NCBI GenBank assembly: GCA_965369945.1 | Contig: CBDUST010000115.1 | Location: 1-12,510, forward strand | DNA: 12,510 nucleotides | Reading direction: 5' to 3' | Source of the DNA: JADFNO01 sp965369945 | GTDB lineage: Bacteria; Planctomycetota; Phycisphaerae; Phycisphaerales; SM1A02 | Shown: positions 5,772 through 12,510 of the stretch, in pieces | Layout: the number at the start of each line of letters is the position of its first letter | How positions within the stretch are numbered: position 1 is the stretch's first letter | Notes under the pieces: generated by a model | Seen by the model: the letters and a program-made list of their open reading frames with translations, nothing else | What the model was told of the DNA's origin: nothing | Database searches by the model: none | Position numbers and translations under genes: made by a program

Positions 5772-6935
5772 CTACGACACCGGCGTTCCGGCGATCACCT
5801 TGGCGATCAACTTTGCAGCCTCTTCGGCTGGATTGCGATTGGCGAAACGCAAACATACCCGATGCAGCTCCTCGCTCATCACGGCGGCGTTCTTGGAGTC
5901 CGACAAGTATCGCGTCGCCTGTTTCACGATTGCATCCGGCCCGCCCACGTAGGGCACGAACTCCGGCACAATCTCGCGCTCGGCGATAATGTTTGGCAAC
6001 AACCGAAAGGGCGTTCTCAAGATGAGCTTCGCCAAGAGCCACGACAGAATGCCCGTCTTATAGACGCCAATCATCGCCTTGCGCTGCACTGTAATGTCCA
6101 GCGTGATAGTCCCGGAGACCGCCAGGGCCAGGTCACACCAAGCGATTGCCGCATCGGTCGTTCCAGTGACCATGTGCAATCCCACCGGGAAGACGTTGAT
6201 CCTACGACGAATGAGCCTAGCGAGCTTGGGGTTGGCGGCGACGATGACACCACCCATGCCGGAGTGGCGACCCTGCAACTCGTTGTAGACGCTCACGAGC
6301 AGACGCGTGTTCGCTCGTACCTCCTGGGCGCGCGACCCGGGGAAGATAACCACCCGCGGCGCGCCACGTGGCAGTCCGTGCATCCGCTCACGCAACTGGC
6401 TGAGGTCGATCCGGCGGTTGATGGCCGGATGCCCGATGAACTTGGCCGGTATACGCCGTTCGTTGAACCACTGCTCTTCAAACGGCAATAAGCAAAGGAC
6501 AAGATCAGTCCTACGGCGCAGCTTCCCAAGCCGCCAACGACCCCAAGCCCACAATTGCGGAGCGGCAAGGTGAATCACCCTGGCTCCAGCTTTTCGCATT
6601 ACCTTGGTAATCGGAAAATTCGCGGCTGGGGAATCGACCGGAATATGCGCTACAACTCGATGTTCACTCGCCCACTGCTTGATCCGCTTCACCTCTTGGC
6701 GCACCTCCCGAGCCCGACGAAGCGCACTGAGCCCCATCGCCCCGGCCTCGACGGTCTGTTGAAGTACCTTTGCACCCGCCTGCTCCATCAGCGGTCCGCC
6801 CCAGGCGTATATCTTCAGCTTGGGGTTGTTACGCAGTAATCGACGGATCACCGGTGCACCGAGGGCGTCGCCGCTGGGCTCAAAGGCCGTAAACAGGATC
6901 GCCGAATCTAACTTGGCTGGACTATCTTTGGGCAA
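5772..6935 (-). CDS. lpxB: Lipid-A-disaccharide synthase
   Basis: This 387-residue GT19 glycosyltransferase joins UDP-2,3-diacylglucosamine to lipid X at the inner membrane, giving the disaccharide core of lipid A and releasing UDP. Family motifs are in order: FEPSGD (18-23), VDSPAANFP (100-108), APQLWAWGRWRLGKLRR (125-141), LLPFEE (149-154), FIGHP (166-170), IFPGSRAQEV (197-206), VSGTITLD (273-280) and LLPNIIAERE (312-321). The length matches E. coli LpxB (382). The start is TTG at 6933-6935, preceded by GAGAAGG; no in-frame ATG exists before the first motif. FEPSGD replaces the usual GE-x-SGD, so the glycine before Glu is Phe here. The gene stands alone: divergent from an exported hydrolase and without lpxA, lpxD or fabZ neighbours, unlike the enterobacterial cluster. 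Confidence 0.95.
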   Translation of the reverse strand: MPKDSPAKLDSAILFTAFEPSGDALGAPVIRRLLRNNPKLKIYAWGGPLMEQAGAKVLQQTVEAGAMGLSALRRAREVRQEVKRIKQWASEHRVVAHIPVDSPAANFPITKVMRKAGARVIHLAAPQLWAWGRWRLGKLRRRTDLVLCLLPFEEQWFNERRIPAKFIGHPAINRRIDLSQLRERMHGLPRGAPRVVIFPGSRAQEVRANTRLLVSVYNELQGRHSGMGGVIVAANPKLARLIRRRINVFPVGLHMVTGTTDAAIAWCDLALAVSGTITLDITVQRKAMIGVYKTGILSWLLAKLILRTPFRLLPNIIAEREIVPEFVPYVGGPDAIVKQATRYLSDSKNAAVMSEELHRVCLRFANRNPAEEAAKLIAKVIAGTPVS

Positions 6936-7031
6936 ATGCAGGACCTTCTCGATAGGGCACGATCAACGACTGCGTGACGTCTCTTCGCCGTCGTTGGGTA
7001 ATCCTCAAACCACTGGGCATACCATACGTCC

Positions 7032-8153
7032 GTGCTCGGCTCAACGCATCCTTCACGATGGCTATTGGGACTGGCGGTGCTGACGGCCGTGGGAAGCTGG
7101 GCGATGGTGGCGGCGCCGCCGAAGGGGACCGACGCCAACTCAGCGTCCGTCCCTCAGGTCCAGGCCTTCCCAGGTCGACCGTTGCTGGGTTTCGGCCTCA
7201 ACGCGCACCATATCAGCGACCTCCCGCTATACCTCGAATCGATCGATCGCATCGCCGAAGTGGGCGCCAACGCGCTGATCGTCATCACACCGATGTTTCA
7301 ACAGCACGTCGATTCCACCGACATCCGCTATCTGCCAGGAAAATGCCCCACCGACGAACAGCTCCTAGCCATACTCGCCCGCGCCAAACAGCGGAGTCTG
7401 TACACGACGCTCCTGCCGATCGTCTTGATCGAAGACCCCGGTGAGAAGGATTGGCGCGGCGTTATCAACCCCACCGATTGGAACGACTGGTGGGACAGCT
7501 ATGACCGATTCATCGATCGTTTCGTCAACATCGCGGTCGCTGGTGACGTCGATATCCTGAGTATCGGCAGCGAGCTGAACACGACCGAGCCGCAGACCGA
7601 TCGTTGGCGGAAGATCGCGCAGCGTGTTCGCAGCCAATACCAGGGCAAACTCACCTATACCGCCAATTGGGATCGATACTACAAAGTCACGCTTTGGCCG
7701 TTGGTGGATGTGATGAGTGTCAGCGCCTACTTTGAACTGGCGCGAGACGAGCCGGACGCGACCGTGGCGTCACTGCGCGAAGCGTGGGCGAAAGAACGTG
7801 ATCAGTTGCTCCAGATCGCCCAGCGCTACGATCGACCGCTGATGTTGGCCGAAGTCGGGTATCCCTCGCTGCCATCCGCTGCCGCCTTTCCTTGGAATTA
7901 TGTAGCCAATGATGGCGCAACCGCAGACCATGCCGCCCAAGCTCGCTGCTACGAGGCGTTCTTCGGTGCATGGACCGAAATCGTCAGCCGGCCTGACAGC
8001 CCCGTGCTCGGATTCCACTGTTATCACTGGGATCCATATCACCATGGTGATCGCTTGGACACCGGCTACGGCGTGGATGGAAAGCCGGCGCTCATAACCA
8101 TCACCGAGGGATTCCAGACCATCCGTCAACGCATCGCCGAAAAGACGAATTAG
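7032..8153 (+). CDS. Exported GH113-like glycoside hydrolase
   Basis: The product has 373 residues starting at GTG 7032. An N-terminal signal peptide is visible: R9, a hydrophobic stretch WLLGLAVLTAVGSWAMV (10-26) and an A-A-P cleavage-like site near 27-29, so it is exported. The rest reads as a (beta/alpha)8 barrel of clan GH-A. SIGSELN (178-183) ends strand 4 with E181 as putative acid/base, and MLAEVGYPS (271-279) carries E274 as putative nucleophile. The GFGLNAHHIS start of the barrel also resembles GH113 beta-mannanases, as does the segment FHCYHWDPYHHG near the end. The mannan substrate is only inferred. No strong Shine-Dalgarno sequence precedes the GTG, and a TTG in the signal peptide (residue 12) is a poorer alternative. 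The gene diverges from lpxB across 96 bases and ends 106 bases before aspS. Confidence 0.8.
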   Translation: MLGSTHPSRWLLGLAVLTAVGSWAMVAAPPKGTDANSASVPQVQAFPGRPLLGFGLNAHHISDLPLYLESIDRIAEVGANALIVITPMFQQHVDSTDIRYLPGKCPTDEQLLAILARAKQRSLYTTLLPIVLIEDPGEKDWRGVINPTDWNDWWDSYDRFIDRFVNIAVAGDVDILSIGSELNTTEPQTDRWRKIAQRVRSQYQGKLTYTANWDRYYKVTLWPLVDVMSVSAYFELARDEPDATVASLREAWAKERDQLLQIAQRYDRPLMLAEVGYPSLPSAAAFPWNYVANDGATADHAAQARCYEAFFGAWTEIVSRPDSPVLGFHCYHWDPYHHGDRLDTGYGVDGKPALITITEGFQTIRQRIAEKTN

Positions 8154-8259
8154 CCGAGGTCGTAGCGGACGGCTCGGGCATCGCTAGGATGTCCACCGCT
8201 CTGGGAATCGGCGAAACAGCCCAGAGGACGCCGCAGCTTCTTATAAGGCTCAACGCTCA

Positions 8260-10062
8260 ATGCTCAAGCGCACGCACATGTGTGGTGAACTTCGTTCGGA
8301 CCACGACGGCCAGATGGTCGTGCTGGCTGGATGGGTCAATACGTATCGAGATCAAGGGAAGGGATTAATCTTCATCGACTTGCGCGATCGCTCGGGGCTG
8401 ACCCAGGTTGTATTTGACCTTGAGGATGTCGACGAACACATCGTCGCCGAGGCTCGATCACTTCGCCGAGAAGATGTCATTGCGATCCAAGGGCCGGTGC
8501 GCAAACGCGCGGGTGATCCCAATCCCCGCCTCGCGACCGGTGAGATCGAGGTGATGGCTACGAGCCTTGAGGTTCTCAACAAGACCGAGACTCCGCCGAT
8601 CCTGCCCGATGAGCATGAAGCCGAGAAGATCGCCGAGGAGAAACGTCTGCAATTCCGCTACATCGATCTGCGACGCCCGAAGATGCAGCAGATCCTCCGC
8701 ACGCGCTACGAAGTGACGCGGGTTGCGCGGCAATACTTCGCGGATCACGGATTCATTGAGATCGAGACGCCGTGTCTGATCAAAACCACGCCGGAGGGTG
8801 CCCGCGACTTCGTCGTTCCGTCACGGAGTTTCCCCGGCCAGTGGTACGCACTGCCGCAGAGTCCGCAAATCTTCAAGCAGATCCTCATGGCCGCGGGCTG
8901 CGACCGCTACCTCCAGATCGTTCGTTGCTTCCGTGATGAGGACCCACGCGCCGATCGGCAAGCAGAATTCACTCAGATCGACCTTGAAATGAGCTTCGTC
9001 GATCGCGACGACGTGATGGAGATGATGACCGATTTCGTGCGCTGTGTGTGGAAAAACATGCTCGATGTGGAGATCGGCGAGATCCCCGTCATGTCATATC
9101 ACGACGCGATGAATCGCTATGGCATTGATCGACCGGACCTTCGTTTCGGCCTCGAACTAGAGGATGTTTCTGCGCTTGCCGCCAAGACCGACTTCCGTGT
9201 GTTCAAAGATGCGCTCGATAAACCCAACGGCACCGTTAAAGCGATGCGTATTCCCGGCGGAGCGTCAAAGCTGACGCGCAAGATGACGGATGGCTACTCC
9301 GAGTTCGTCAAGACCTTCCGAGCCGGCGGCGCACCAACGGTGAAGCTGACCGAAAGCGGTTTTGAGACCGGCGTTGCGAAGTTCGTCGCCCCGATCGCAG
9401 ATGAACTGACGCAGCAGCTGAAACTCGAGGTCGGCGATATCGTGTTCTTCACCGCTGACACCTGGTCGATCGCCTGCACGGCGATGGGCGAGCTGCGCAA
9501 CAAGATCGCGCGCGATCTGGATCTCATCGATGAGTCCGAGTGGAAGTTCCTCTGGGTCGTGGACTTCCCCATGTTTGAATATGACGATAATGCCGAACGA
9601 TGGACTTCTATGCACCATCCGTTCACCTCGCCCATGCCCGATCAGATGGACAAACTTGATAGCGATCCCGGCGGATGCATCTCATCAGGGTATGATGTGA
9701 TCTGCAACGGTGTTGAACTCGCAGGTGGGTCGATTCGTATCCATCAGCCGCCCGTGCAACAGAAAGTCTTCAACCTACTTGGGATCAGTGATGACGAAGC
9801 TGAGCAGAAGTTCGGATTCCTGTTGCGAGCCCTGCGCTATGGCGCTCCGCCAATGGGTGGCATTGCGTTCGGCTTGGATCGGCTGGTGATGCTGCTGGTT
9901 GGGACGGACAACATCCGTGATGTGATCGCCTTCCCCAAGACCCAGACCGGCCAGGATTTGATGACCGAAGCGCCTGGCCCGGTTGATCCGCAGCAGTTGG
10001 AAGAATTGCACGTTCGTATCGAATTGCCCAAGGATTCGCCGACTCCCACTGGAGCAGGTTGA
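8260..10062 (+). CDS. aspS: Aspartyl-tRNA synthetase
   Basis: This 600-residue class IIb synthetase charges tRNA with aspartate in the cytoplasm. Domains in order are an OB-fold anticodon-binding domain (about 1-110, GWVNTYRDQGKGLIFIDLRD at 24-43), the catalytic core with ARDFVVPSR (181-189) and QSPQIFKQ (200-207), motif 2 FRDEDPRADRQAEFTQID (224-241), the bacterial GAD insert (about 295-410), and motif 3 GGIAFGLDRLVMLLVG (533-548) followed by AFPKT. The length fits bacterial AspRS (about 590). The anticodon-domain loop reads RDQGKGLIF where E. coli has RDLGSLIF: one extra residue, and Gln at the site that tends to be Leu in discriminating and His in non-discriminating enzymes. Whether it also charges tRNA-Asn is therefore open. 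The start ATG 8260 agrees with the family N-terminus. The gene is convergent with the TIR gene, 46 bases away. Confidence 0.97.
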   Translation: MLKRTHMCGELRSDHDGQMVVLAGWVNTYRDQGKGLIFIDLRDRSGLTQVVFDLEDVDEHIVAEARSLRREDVIAIQGPVRKRAGDPNPRLATGEIEVMATSLEVLNKTETPPILPDEHEAEKIAEEKRLQFRYIDLRRPKMQQILRTRYEVTRVARQYFADHGFIEIETPCLIKTTPEGARDFVVPSRSFPGQWYALPQSPQIFKQILMAAGCDRYLQIVRCFRDEDPRADRQAEFTQIDLEMSFVDRDDVMEMMTDFVRCVWKNMLDVEIGEIPVMSYHDAMNRYGIDRPDLRFGLELEDVSALAAKTDFRVFKDALDKPNGTVKAMRIPGGASKLTRKMTDGYSEFVKTFRAGGAPTVKLTESGFETGVAKFVAPIADELTQQLKLEVGDIVFFTADTWSIACTAMGELRNKIARDLDLIDESEWKFLWVVDFPMFEYDDNAERWTSMHHPFTSPMPDQMDKLDSDPGGCISSGYDVICNGVELAGGSIRIHQPPVQQKVFNLLGISDDEAEQKFGFLLRALRYGAPPMGGIAFGLDRLVMLLVGTDNIRDVIAFPKTQTGQDLMTEAPGPVDPQQLEELHVRIELPKDSPTPTGAG

Positions 10063-10108
10063 ACCGCCCCTGCTACCCTTGGGTGAATGTGCGGCATCGG
10101 CGGACGGG

Positions 10109-11413
10109 TTACGAATCTTGGGCCGCCGGCAGACGCCCTTCGACAACGCTCGTCGAGCTCGCGCCCTTAGCTTGGATCGCGCGCACAGCTACCACAAGTG
10201 GCGATTGGACTCCCTCCAACATTGGATGACTTTTCACCGCTTTGTCGAACGCCTCAGTTGAGACCGTCAGCTTGTACTTTGCGAGCAGAGCCTGAGCTTG
10301 TTTGATATTGCCGAGTTGAATTGCCGCCCACGCCAAGTGAAGGAAGGCTTCGCTAAATTCCCTTGACTCACCTAGTCGCCGCATAGCGGTCTGAAAAAAG
10401 TCTCTTAGTACAGCGGACCGAGACTCTGGGTCCTTCATAGCGGCGGCTAGATGGGTGCAGGCGTGGGCGAGTTTACCCAAGGAACCTCGCAGGAACGCTT
10501 CGTCATCCACATTGGCAAGCTCGCAGCAGATAGCACACGCCTCTCGGATGTTCTCCGAATCGAGAGGTAGACGATGGAGCAACTGTATGTAGATCGCGGT
10601 ACAAGTCATCGCCCACTGGCTTCGACGGGTGCGCACCTCACCAACGCATTCCCTTAGCAGTCGTAGCACCGGATCAAGGCAGCGAGAATCTTGCGGCACA
10701 TGGGCTGCAAGCGATGCGAGATTGTTGATACTGCCCTGGTTGGGAACTTGTCTTACAAGTCTATGGGCTAGCTGGAGAGTTATGAGGAAGTCGCCGACGC
10801 TCCTGGTTTGCACCCATCTAGTGAAGGCTATCATCCCTTTCGCCTGAAGTGCAGTATGACAGTGCGGTGCCACGGTCTCATGAGCTGCTATGAGGTCCTC
10901 GGCTGCTTCAAGCTCGCGAGACTGGATCGCCAGAAGCGTGAGCGCGTGGATATCAATCCGAAGCGGATTCAGTTTCCCGAGCCGTGCCAGAACCTGGGAC
11001 TTCAAGTCCTCTTCCTTGTTGCCGCTCCGTAGCCTGGCCAGCAGGGACTGCAAACCACTATCGTAGTCTTTCCGAAAGTCTGCATGATGTTTGGCACGTA
11101 GAAGCAGCGGTACTTCACAATCTCGGAAGAGGAGTGGCAGTACCACCACGTTTCGTGATTCGACCTCGTGCAATAAAGCGGCATCCAACTCCATTTCTAC
11201 CCACTTGGATCGAACCGAGTCCGGGCTCAAGACAAGTCCAAGGTAGGCTGCGTCGGATAGCCCGGTCTCGATACGCTCCCGGATTCGATCGCCGACGAGG
11301 ATCTCCCATTCGTCAACCCAACAAGGAAGGTCTTCAGCGTTTAGATCGGCGGTCAGTCGGCGAACAAAGGATTTGTCCTCGCTAGCATGGCAGAGGAAAA
11401 GTTTCTTCTTCAT
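10109..11413 (-). CDS. TIR-domain protein with helical-repeat C-terminus, probable defence NADase
   Basis: The product has 434 residues. Residues 1-135 form a TIR domain: KLFLCHASEDKSFVRRL at the first strand and helix, PCWVDEWEILVGDRIRERIE (BB-loop region), LGLVLSPDSVRSKW, and E75 four residues after W71 at the place of the catalytic Glu of NAD-cleaving TIRs. The domain closes with DFRKDYDSGLQSLLARL. Residues about 140-410 are almost wholly helical, with Ala/Leu-rich paired helices resembling TPR or HEAT-like repeats, which could sense a trigger or mediate oligomerisation. There is no membrane segment or signal peptide. AAGGA lies eight bases before the ATG at 11413 but directly abuts the ATG at 11422, so I choose 11413. 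No partner gene of a known system (Thoeris, CBASS, pAgo) is in the window. NADase activity and a defence role are inferred from the family. Confidence 0.88.
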   Translation of the reverse strand: MKKKLFLCHASEDKSFVRRLTADLNAEDLPCWVDEWEILVGDRIRERIETGLSDAAYLGLVLSPDSVRSKWVEMELDAALLHEVESRNVVVLPLLFRDCEVPLLLRAKHHADFRKDYDSGLQSLLARLRSGNKEEDLKSQVLARLGKLNPLRIDIHALTLLAIQSRELEAAEDLIAAHETVAPHCHTALQAKGMIAFTRWVQTRSVGDFLITLQLAHRLVRQVPNQGSINNLASLAAHVPQDSRCLDPVLRLLRECVGEVRTRRSQWAMTCTAIYIQLLHRLPLDSENIREACAICCELANVDDEAFLRGSLGKLAHACTHLAAAMKDPESRSAVLRDFFQTAMRRLGESREFSEAFLHLAWAAIQLGNIKQAQALLAKYKLTVSTEAFDKAVKSHPMLEGVQSPLVVAVRAIQAKGASSTSVVEGRLPAAQDS

Positions 11414-11468
11414 TTGTAGCATCCTTGCTTGGGTGTCATGTAGTTTAGAGATGGAGTTTCAGAATTTT

Positions 11469-11482
11469 CCGTTAGCTAACGG
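11469..11482. promoter_or_regulatory. 14-base palindrome between the divergent TIR and asparagine synthase genes
   Basis: CCGTTAGCTAACGG is a perfect palindrome, 55 bases upstream of the TIR start and about 100 bases upstream of the asparagine synthase start. On the TIR side, TAAACT (11442-11447 on the minus strand) could be a -10 box, which would place the palindrome at or just upstream of the -35 position, as expected for an operator. No regulator gene is adjacent. Confidence 0.4.
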
Positions 11483-11582
11483 CCAGAACGCTGACCGTTC
11501 GCCGAGTATTGTACGGTTATGAAAGGTCTTTGACCACGAGCAACGACGCTCGGACGCAATGGTGTCTTCGGATCTTCCCCAA

Positions 11583-12510
11583 GTGTGTGGTATCGGCGGA
11601 ATCCTGCGAACCGATGACCAACCCATCCCCGAGGAATGGCTCGATGCGATCGACGCGCGCATCGCCTATCGCGGGCCGGACGGTCAGGGGCGATTTCGTG
11701 ATCGTGTTGAGATCGATACACCCGATGGCAAACGCATCGTTGAAGTCGCGTTCGTTCACCGTCGCCTCTCGATCATCGACCACGAAGACGGCGCGCAGCC
11801 CATGGTATCGCAGTGTGGACGAACCGAAAGCGAAGGTCTTGTGGCTGTCGTGTTTAATGGCTGCATCTACAACCACCGTGAACTTCGCGAGGAGTTGGAG
11901 TCAGCTGGCCACAGCTTCGAGACGGATCACAGCGACACCGAAGTTCTCATCCACGGCTGGCGCGAGTGGAAAGAGAAACTGCCGGAGCATCTCGAGGGGA
12001 TGTATGCGTTGGCGGTGTGGGATCACAAAGCGGCAAGCCTCTATCTGGCGCGCGATCGGTTCGGCGAGAAGCCGCTGTACCACGGCACGATGTACCTCGA
12101 TGGTGATGAAACAACATCATGCGTTGCGTTTGCCAACGAGCCACGGTGCATCGCAGGCATCGGTGAGTTTGCGTGCGCCCCACAACAACCGCCGGGCCTT
12201 TCGGACTACGTGGGTCGGTACCTGCAGGTCGGTTACGGCTGGAAGCGTCAGACGCCATATCGCGCCGACGCAGTTCAGGCCCTACAGCCGGGCGAGTTCC
12301 TCAAGCGCATTCCAGATCGCAATTCATCAGACTTCACAACACGAGCACGTGAGCGATATGAAACCAGCCAAGACGAAATCGAATCGCTGCTCGAACAAGC
12401 TGTGATGCGCCGACTGGAAGCGGACGTTCCCCTGGGATGCTTCCTAAGCGGCGGCGTGGACTCATCACTCATCTGTCACTACGCAAAGGAACACAAGGGG
12501 GACATCAAGT
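11583..12510 (+). CDS. asnB: Glutamine-hydrolysing asparagine synthase, N-terminal 309 residues
   Basis: The gene runs off the right edge. It would make asparagine from aspartate, ATP and glutamine. The class II glutaminase domain begins with Cys2 when GTG 11583 is taken as start (M-CGIGGIL); an in-frame ATG at 11559 would bury the nucleophile behind nine residues. Further motifs are YRGPDG (29-34), HRRLSIID (59-66), FNGCIYNHRELR (91-102), HSDTEVLIHG (116-125) and RDRFGEKPLYH (157-167). The synthetase domain follows, with the PP-loop FLSGGVDSS (287-295) that binds ATP. C94 stands where E. coli AsnB has Glu76, a residue that contacts the glutamine amino group; R61, N92 and D118 match the other contacts. 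FANEP replaces the usual FASEP. Related amidotransferases in polysaccharide or lasso-peptide clusters share this architecture, so asnB is the likeliest but not the only assignment. Confidence 0.9.
   Translation, partial: MCGIGGILRTDDQPIPEEWLDAIDARIAYRGPDGQGRFRDRVEIDTPDGKRIVEVAFVHRRLSIIDHEDGAQPMVSQCGRTESEGLVAVVFNGCIYNHRELREELESAGHSFETDHSDTEVLIHGWREWKEKLPEHLEGMYALAVWDHKAASLYLARDRFGEKPLYHGTMYLDGDETTSCVAFANEPRCIAGIGEFACAPQQPPGLSDYVGRYLQVGYGWKRQTPYRADAVQALQPGEFLKRIPDRNSSDFTTRARERYETSQDEIESLLEQAVMRRLEADVPLGCFLSGGVDSSLICHYAKEHKGDIK

Noticed and set aside
5679..6491. A 270-codon open frame on the plus strand
   Set aside because: It is antisense to lpxB and starts in the repeat region. The His/Arg/Gln-rich composition and lack of motifs mark it as a shadow of the well-supported lpxB frame.
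8154..8259. Possible aspS promoter or T-box-like leader
   Set aside because: TTATAA at 8240-8245 resembles a -10 box, but no -35 partner, T-box motif or clear hairpin is seen. The 106 bases are unassigned.
11509..12405. A 298-codon open frame on the plus strand in another frame
   Set aside because: It overlaps the asparagine synthase, whose frame contains all expected motifs. This one is Ser/Arg-rich with none.
1..12510. CRISPR arrays, tRNA or rRNA genes, insertion sequences
   Set aside because: No regularly spaced repeats, tRNA cloverleaf signatures, rRNA segments or transposase motifs were noticed on either strand by eye.

Overview
The window looks like a stretch of chromosome from a Gram-negative, moderately GC-rich bacterium. 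A near-complete lpxB (lipid A synthesis) implies an outer membrane. The mix of genes, the TTG and GTG starts with few classical promoters, and several unfamiliar conserved-looking proteins suggest Planctomycetota (perhaps Phycisphaerae-like). That placement is an inference; no rRNA or tRNA gene is visible to confirm it.

Layout. The left end holds the 3' end of an unrecognised gene (1-264), a hairpin, and a small putative lipoprotein (452-970). Convergent to it, on the minus strand, is a two-gene overlapping unit: an unrecognised 336-residue protein (1466-2476) followed by a YkgJ-type cysteine-cluster protein (1024-1482). Divergent from that unit, a promoter-like site and a good ribosome binding site lead into a 39-codon stump of a neurotransmitter:sodium symporter (NSS) gene (2595-2714). 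A complete alanine/glycine:cation symporter (AGCS) follows (2827-4617), with an unusual ~120-residue insert, and then a strong intrinsic terminator. Next comes a protein with a PD-(D/E)XK nuclease-like motif pattern (4710-5348). A 423-base non-coding stretch rich in short repeats (5349-5771) follows, at the convergent end of lpxB (5772-6935, minus).

Right half. Divergent from lpxB is an exported GH113-like glycoside hydrolase (7032-8153), then aspartyl-tRNA synthetase aspS (8260-10062). Convergent to aspS is a TIR-domain protein with a long helical C-terminal region (10109-11413, minus), a probable NAD-consuming defence-type protein. Divergent from it, and running off the window, is a glutamine-dependent asparagine synthase (11583-12510+), whose glutaminase domain has Cys in place of a conserved glutamine-binding Glu.

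How the genes relate. Most are single housekeeping or transport genes with no obvious shared pathway. aspS and the asparagine synthase both use aspartate, and the TIR gene sits between them in the opposite orientation. The most interesting items are the TIR-helical-repeat protein with a palindrome upstream, the truncated NSS gene in front of a second amino-acid transporter, the AGCS insert, the asparagine synthase substitution, and two copies of a stem-loop repeat with substitutions confined to unpaired positions. No CRISPR array, insertion sequence or complete mobile element was seen.
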